Positions 29,729 through 33,544 of a stretch of 33,544 bases of DNA are shown here, piece after piece. Both the position numbers and the translations under genes were made by a program. The notes under the pieces were generated by a model, which did no database searches, had not been told where the DNA came from, and saw only the letters and a list, made by a program, of their open reading frames with translations. Each line of letters begins with the position of its first letter. The first letter of the stretch is position 1. Source of the DNA: Colimorpha_A sp964630635 (GTDB lineage: Bacteria; Bacillota; Clostridia; Oscillospirales; CAG-272); NCBI GenBank assembly GCA_964630635.1, contig CAZVVM010000009.1:1-33544 (forward strand), written 5' to 3'.

Positions 29729-32386
29729 TTATTCGTGATGCTTATGCTTCGTGCAGAGCTTAACGATCTCGACTATCGGTATAGTCGAAATAGCGAGCGC
29801 GAGGGCGATTCCGTACTCAATCAGACCTATATCGTCGGAGAAGCCGAAGAGGTTGTTGAGCGCGGGAACGAAGATGAGCGAGGTCGTGAGGAGAAGCGAT
29901 ACTACCATCGAGCCCCAGAGGATCATATTGTGGCTCTTGAGCTTGAAGATCGATCCGTGCGAGCGAAGGTTGTAAGAGTGGAATATTTCTGCCATCGACA
30001 TAGCGAGGAACGCGAGGGTTATACCGTGCGTGCTGTCTCCGATGCCCCAATGATGGAACTCAAAGCGGTAGCCGATGAAGTATGCAGCGAGTGTTATCGC
30101 CGAGATCATAAGACCCTGGTATGCGATGTTGAAGCCCATACCGCCTGCAAATATGCCTTCGTTGCTCTTACGGGGCTTACGTGTCATAATATCGGGCTCT
30201 GCCTTTTCGGTTCCGAGCGCGAGCGCGGGAACGGAGTCGGTTACGAGGTTGATGAAGAGAAGATGCGGTGCTTTAAGAATTGTAAATCCACAGAGTGTCG
30301 CGGTGAATACGCTTATTACCTCGGAGAGGTTAGAGGAGAGAAGGAACTGGATACACTTTGTAATGTTGTCGTAGATTCTTCTTCCCTCTGCAACTGCGGA
30401 GACGATTGTCGCAAAGTTGTCGTCTGCGAGTATCATATCGGCGACGTTCTTCGTTACGTCGGTTCCCGTGATACCCATACCGATACCGATGTCGGCGCTC
30501 TTTATAGAGGGCGCGTCGTTTACGCCGTCGCCCGTCATTGCGGTTACCATTCCGCGCTTACGCCAAGCGTTGACTATTCTCGTCTTGTGCTCGGGCTGAA
30601 CGCGCGCGTAGACGGAGTATTTCGTTACTACCTTGTCGAATTCCTCGTCGGAATACTTGTCGATTTCGGCGCCCGTTATTGCTTCGGACGCGTCGTTTAT
30701 GATTCCGAGCGTCTTTGCGATTGCAACGGCTGTGTCCTTGTGGTCGCCCGTTATCATTATCGGGCGTACGCCTGCAAGCACGCACTGCTTAACTGCCTCG
30801 GTTACCTCGGGACGAACGGGGTCGATCATTCCGACGAGACCTATAAACACAAGCTCGTGCTCAAGTGCGTCGGGCGAGCAGTCGCTGGGCATTGCGGGGT
30901 GCTTCTTGTACGCGCAAGCAAGAACGCGGAGCGCTTGAGATGCGAACTCGGTATTCTTGCCGAGTATCTCTGCCTTATACGCGTCGGTGAGCGGAACCTC
31001 GCTTCCGTTCACGAGGATCTTGGTGCATTTTGCAAGAAGCTCGTCGGGCGCGCCCTTGGTGTACTGAATTATATTTCCGTTATCGTTATGAACGGTCGAC
31101 ATCATCTTTCTGCCCGAGTCGAAGGGAGCTTCGCCTACGCGGGGAGACGTCTTTTCTATCTCGTTCTTGTGAAGACCGAGCTTGGTCGCATAGTTGACGA
31201 GCGCACATTCGGTCGGCTCGCCGACTGCTTCACCGTTTTCGTCGGGGCTTGCATCGGAGCAGAGAGCCATACCGATAGCGAGGAGATTGTTGTCGCTTCC
31301 CCAGCTGTCAACGACGGTCATCTTGTTCTGGGTAAGAGTACCCGTCTTATCGGAGCAGATTATCTGGGTACAGCCGAGCGTCTCAACTGCTGTAAGACGG
31401 CGGATGATCGCATTCTGCTTCGACATCTTGGTAACGCCCATCGAAAGAACGATGGTAACGACAGCGGCAAGTCCCTCGGGAATAGCCGCGACCGCAAGGG
31501 ATACTGCGGGCATAAATGCGTCCTCAAGAATTACCTTGAGCGCGTTTTTGGCGGTCAGGACGTCTCTGTTCATAAACAGAGTAAAGCCGAACATAAATAC
31601 GCAGATACCGAGGACGAGCCAGGTGAGTATCTTCGAAAGCTGCGAAAGCTTCTTCTGAAGGGGAGTTTCGCCTTCTTCGGCTTCGGTGATTGCGGTTGCG
31701 ATCTTACCCATTTCGGTGTTCATACCGATGCCTGTAACTACCATCATACCGCGTCCGTAAACGACGACGCTTCCCATATAGCACATATTCTTTCTGTCGC
31801 CGAGCGGAACGTCGCCGTTCTCGCCTGCGTTAAGAACGTGGTCTACCTTATCGGAAGGAACGCTCTCTCCCGTGAGAGCAGCTTCTTCGATCTTCATACT
31901 CGCGCTTTCGAGTATTCGTCCGTCGGCAGGCACGGCGTCGCCCGCTTCGAGAACTACGATGTCACCGACGACGAGGTCTTCGCTTCGAACGGTAACGAGC
32001 TTGCCGTCACGAATGACCTTTGAGGTTGCCGCCGCCATTTCCTTGAGCGCGTCGATCGCCTTTTCGGCTTTACTTTCCTGAACGACGCCGAGGACGGTGT
32101 TGAGAATTACGACCGCGAGAATGATAAATACGTCGGTCGGGATCTTATCGGGATGGAGCGAAAGCTCGGTTATCGCCGACACGATCGCCGCGCCGATGAG
32201 CACGAGCACCATCGGGTCGATAAGCTGTGAAATGATTCTTTGAAGAAGGGTGATCTTCTTGCCTTCGGCAAGCTTGTTTTTACCGTCTCTTGCCTGACGG
32301 GTCTCGACTTCACTTGTCGAAAGACCGTTTTGCGAGGAAGACAGGGCGTTCAGCACTTCTTCTTTTTCGGTTAGGTAATGCTTCAT
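29729..32386 (-). CDS. P2-type Ca2+/Mn2+-transporting ATPase
   Basis: An 885-residue P-type ATPase, probably exporting Mn2+ and/or Ca2+. TGES (172-175) is the actuator loop, DKTGT contains the phosphorylated D346, and the nucleotide domain has KGAPDELL and the hinge TGDGVNDAPS. Ion-site residues of the P2A group are present: PEGL (303-306) in M4, SSNLSEV in M5 and NLVTDSVPAL in M6, matching the single site II of SERCA/PMR1-type pumps. AAAGGAA precedes the ATG. The leader carries a probable manganese riboswitch, which favours Mn2+ export, as reported for riboswitch-controlled P-type ATPases of lactococci and streptococci. The C-terminus ends in a His-rich KHKHHE, a possible metal contact. Confidence 0.93.
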   Translation of the reverse strand: MKHYLTEKEEVLNALSSSQNGLSTSEVETRQARDGKNKLAEGKKITLLQRIISQLIDPMVLVLIGAAIVSAITELSLHPDKIPTDVFIILAVVILNTVLGVVQESKAEKAIDALKEMAAATSKVIRDGKLVTVRSEDLVVGDIVVLEAGDAVPADGRILESASMKIEEAALTGESVPSDKVDHVLNAGENGDVPLGDRKNMCYMGSVVVYGRGMMVVTGIGMNTEMGKIATAITEAEEGETPLQKKLSQLSKILTWLVLGICVFMFGFTLFMNRDVLTAKNALKVILEDAFMPAVSLAVAAIPEGLAAVVTIVLSMGVTKMSKQNAIIRRLTAVETLGCTQIICSDKTGTLTQNKMTVVDSWGSDNNLLAIGMALCSDASPDENGEAVGEPTECALVNYATKLGLHKNEIEKTSPRVGEAPFDSGRKMMSTVHNDNGNIIQYTKGAPDELLAKCTKILVNGSEVPLTDAYKAEILGKNTEFASQALRVLACAYKKHPAMPSDCSPDALEHELVFIGLVGMIDPVRPEVTEAVKQCVLAGVRPIMITGDHKDTAVAIAKTLGIINDASEAITGAEIDKYSDEEFDKVVTKYSVYARVQPEHKTRIVNAWRKRGMVTAMTGDGVNDAPSIKSADIGIGMGITGTDVTKNVADMILADDNFATIVSAVAEGRRIYDNITKCIQFLLSSNLSEVISVFTATLCGFTILKAPHLLFINLVTDSVPALALGTEKAEPDIMTRKPRKSNEGIFAGGMGFNIAYQGLMISAITLAAYFIGYRFEFHHWGIGDSTHGITLAFLAMSMAEIFHSYNLRSHGSIFKLKSHNMILWGSMVVSLLLTTSLIFVPALNNLFGFSDDIGLIEYGIALALAISTIPIVEIVKLCTKHKHHE

Positions 32387-32420
32387 TTTTATTTATTCCT
32401 TTCGGATTTTTTAACAATAA

Positions 32421-32467
32421 TAAAAATAACGAGCCAATGCACGGATTTTGCCGCACACAGTCTCGTT
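32421..32467 (-). terminator. Riboswitch expression-platform terminator
   Basis: On the minus strand AACGAG (32467-32462) pairs with CTCGTT (32433-32428) around an inner, wobble-rich stem, followed by ATTTTTATT. Its 5' side uses the last bases of the aptamer, including the P1 3' strand, so the terminator and the closed aptamer exclude each other. Confidence 0.65.
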
Positions 32468-32544
32468 CTTTAATTCAAGCCAAACGGAATTTCTTCCGCG
32501 GGGTGGTTGACTTGACACGCATTCGCGCAAACTACTCCCTATGT
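32455..32544 (-). ncRNA. yybP-ykoY-type manganese riboswitch aptamer (probable)
   Basis: About 90 nt ahead of the ATPase gene. P1 pairs ACATAG (32544-32539) with CTGTGT (32460-32455). GGGAGTAG (32539-32532), immediately inside P1, matches the conserved start of the yybP-ykoY family. A second helix pairs TCAAG with CTTGA around an inner hairpin CGGAA-gaaa-TTCCG. The 3' strand reads AACGAGACTGTG, where the family has its conserved G-rich/GAGAC segment. The family senses Mn2+ and turns genes on. Called from motif and pairing by eye. Confidence 0.75.
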
Positions 32545-32551
32545 TAAGGCA

Positions 32552-32580
32552 ATTTTAGCATATTTTTCTTCATTTGTCAA
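32552..32580 (-). promoter_or_regulatory. Sigma-A promoter of riboswitch-ATPase transcript
   Basis: On the minus strand TTGACA (32580-32575), 17-bp spacer, TAAAAT (32557-32552). The -35 contains the TGA stop codon of pgeF. Confidence 0.8.
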
Positions 32581-33356
32581 GGATTTTTTAATATTATTCC
32601 GCCCATCATAAGTCCGCGCTTGCCGTGACTTGCGCGGTGGGAGAAAAAGATGTCGCTGTGGCAGGACGTACAGCTTTCACATACGTTTACGTTTTCGGGC
32701 GGTACTCCGACTGAAATGAGCAAGTGTCTGTTCATTGACGGCAGGTCTGCGTAGAAATGCCCCTCTTTACCGCTCGGCGTTATATATTGAAGAAGCTCGC
32801 TTCCGTATTCGGCTTCCTTGACTGCATTAACGAACGGAATATCGACCTCGTAACAGCAGGAGTGAATGCACGGTCCTATTGCGGCATTGATATTTTCAGA
32901 CGACGCGCCGAGGGAGATCATCTTTTTTACCGCGTTGACGGCGATTCCGCTTACCGTTCCCCGCCAGCCCGCGTGTACGGCACCGATGACGCCGACCTCG
33001 TCGTAAAGCAGTATCGGAACGCAGTCTGCGACCTTGACGGTGAGAAGCAGGTGCTTTTCGTTTGTGACGAATCCGTCACATTCGAAGCTCCGTCCGAGGT
33101 CTGCCTTCGTTACGGCTTCGACGATATTTGAATGTATCTGTTTTGCCGAGAACATATTTGATATTTCGCCGCCAAGTGCGGACGCAAAACGGCGTCGGTT
33201 TTCCGTCACGTCCTCTTCCTTGCCCATTCCGAGGTCGAGGGTGTCAAGCCCTTCGCCGTGACTGACGCCGCCGTCGCGGGTTGAAAATCCGTGAGTGGCT
33301 TTTATGTTGTCAGATATTAAAATCGGCAACGCGCCTGATCTTGTAAATCCGCTCAT
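32577..33356 (-). CDS. pgeF: Peptidoglycan editing factor (YfiH/laccase-domain family)
   Basis: A 259-residue member of the multicopper-oxidase-like YfiH family. Related proteins remove wrongly incorporated L-Ser from peptidoglycan precursors, and purine nucleoside activity is known for others. Metal-site residues are visible: QIH (H75), VADC (C112) and AVHAGWRG (H128), followed by IGPCIHSCCYEV and the C-terminal CTSCHSDIFFSHRASHGKRGL. Length is normal. It has its own promoter (33385-33413) and AAAGGAC site. No terminator separates it from the ATPase promoter, so some readthrough into the riboswitch is likely. Confidence 0.93.
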   Translation of the reverse strand: MSGFTRSGALPILISDNIKATHGFSTRDGGVSHGEGLDTLDLGMGKEEDVTENRRRFASALGGEISNMFSAKQIHSNIVEAVTKADLGRSFECDGFVTNEKHLLLTVKVADCVPILLYDEVGVIGAVHAGWRGTVSGIAVNAVKKMISLGASSENINAAIGPCIHSCCYEVDIPFVNAVKEAEYGSELLQYITPSGKEGHFYADLPSMNRHLLISVGVPPENVNVCESCTSCHSDIFFSHRASHGKRGLMMGGIILKNP

Positions 33357-33384
33357 TTTCTTGTCCTTTCGGTTTCATATATCT

Positions 33385-33413
33385 ATTATATTACACTTTT
33401 TCCCAATTATCAA
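33385..33413 (-). promoter_or_regulatory. Sigma-A promoter of pgeF
   Basis: On the minus strand TTGATA (33413-33408), 17-bp spacer, TATAAT (33390-33385). Confidence 0.8.
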
Positions 33414-33486
33414 TAGAAAAGAGATGATGGGAGAAATCTTTAATATCGCCTTTCTTGTAGCCCGCAAAATTGCACCACGACAGAAC

Positions 33487-33544
33487 GGGCGAACGCAGTT
33501 CGCCCCTACCGAGAAACGTTCAAAATTTGCGCGGTAGGGGCTGG
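33487..33544. repeat. Hairpin repeat pair, family A (cut by window end)
   Basis: Perfect GGGCGAAC (33487-33494)-gca-GTTCGCCC (33498-33505), then CTACC, an AACGTT linker, and an inverted copy beginning GGTAGGGG at 33534 that runs off the window. Same head-to-head layout as 10477-10551 and 13926-13999. Confidence 0.75.

Noticed and set aside
29735..32023. A 762-codon open frame on the plus strand opposite the ATPase gene
   Set aside because: It lies wholly antisense to a well-supported ATPase, has no ribosome binding site, and its translation is Cys/His/Tyr-rich with no recognisable domain. It is a by-product of codon bias in the real gene.

Overview
The window reads as a spore-forming, Gram-positive member of the Clostridia (Bacillota), probably an uncultured gut lineage. 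The evidence is a sigE/spoIIGA sporulation block, dipicolinate synthase genes, lipoprotein and dockerin-type surface proteins, consensus sigma-A promoters (TTGACA-17-TATAAT) and AAGGAGG-type ribosome binding sites. No rRNA, tRNA, IS element, phage or CRISPR array is visible. One 10-N assembly gap (8517-8526) suggests a draft or metagenome-assembled sequence.

Layout. 1-2802 (minus): shikimate/phenylalanine operon pheA-aroB-aroC, with aroC cut by the window start. 2959-5748 (plus): aminotransferase, YfiC/TrmN6-like methyltransferase and rsmI under one promoter. 6176-7639: membrane-anchored G5/M23 peptidoglycan peptidase. 7757-10330: compact four-gene cassette of HprK-like kinase, PqqD-like peptide-binding protein, S24/S26-type peptidase and NTP_transf_5 nucleotidyltransferase, the most unusual functional unit here. 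10900-21332: cell-surface polysaccharide locus with three glycosyltransferases, two tandem duplicate GT2 genes, a Wzm/TagG-type permease, a Wzt/TagH-type ATPase, a GT-D enzyme, a polysaccharide pyruvyl transferase and a final GT2. 21477-24641: two secreted or surface proteins, one with a C-terminal dockerin and the next with an N-terminal cohesin-like domain, a membrane anchor and a very basic tail. 24675-27719 (minus): spoIIGA-sigE-dpaA-dpaB. 28091-29635: BspA-like leucine-rich repeat protein, then a divergent XRE repressor/lipoprotein pair with two matching 17-bp operator-like sites. 29729-33356 (minus): P-type Ca2+/Mn2+ ATPase behind a probable yybP-ykoY manganese riboswitch, and pgeF upstream of it.

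The longer intergenic spaces are filled with small modular repeats. Each carries a hairpin whose stem differs between copies but stays base-paired, next to a constant CCCTAC/GTAGGG or GGATGAGG motif. Two such arrays with the same module order bracket the first three glycosyltransferase genes (10900-13882).

The best candidates for new biology are the kinase/PqqD/peptidase/nucleotidyltransferase cassette beside a polysaccharide export locus, the covarying-hairpin repeats, the cohesin/dockerin-like neighbour pair, and the riboswitch whose terminator overlaps the aptamer's closing strand. All assignments come from reading motifs by eye; no database search was run.
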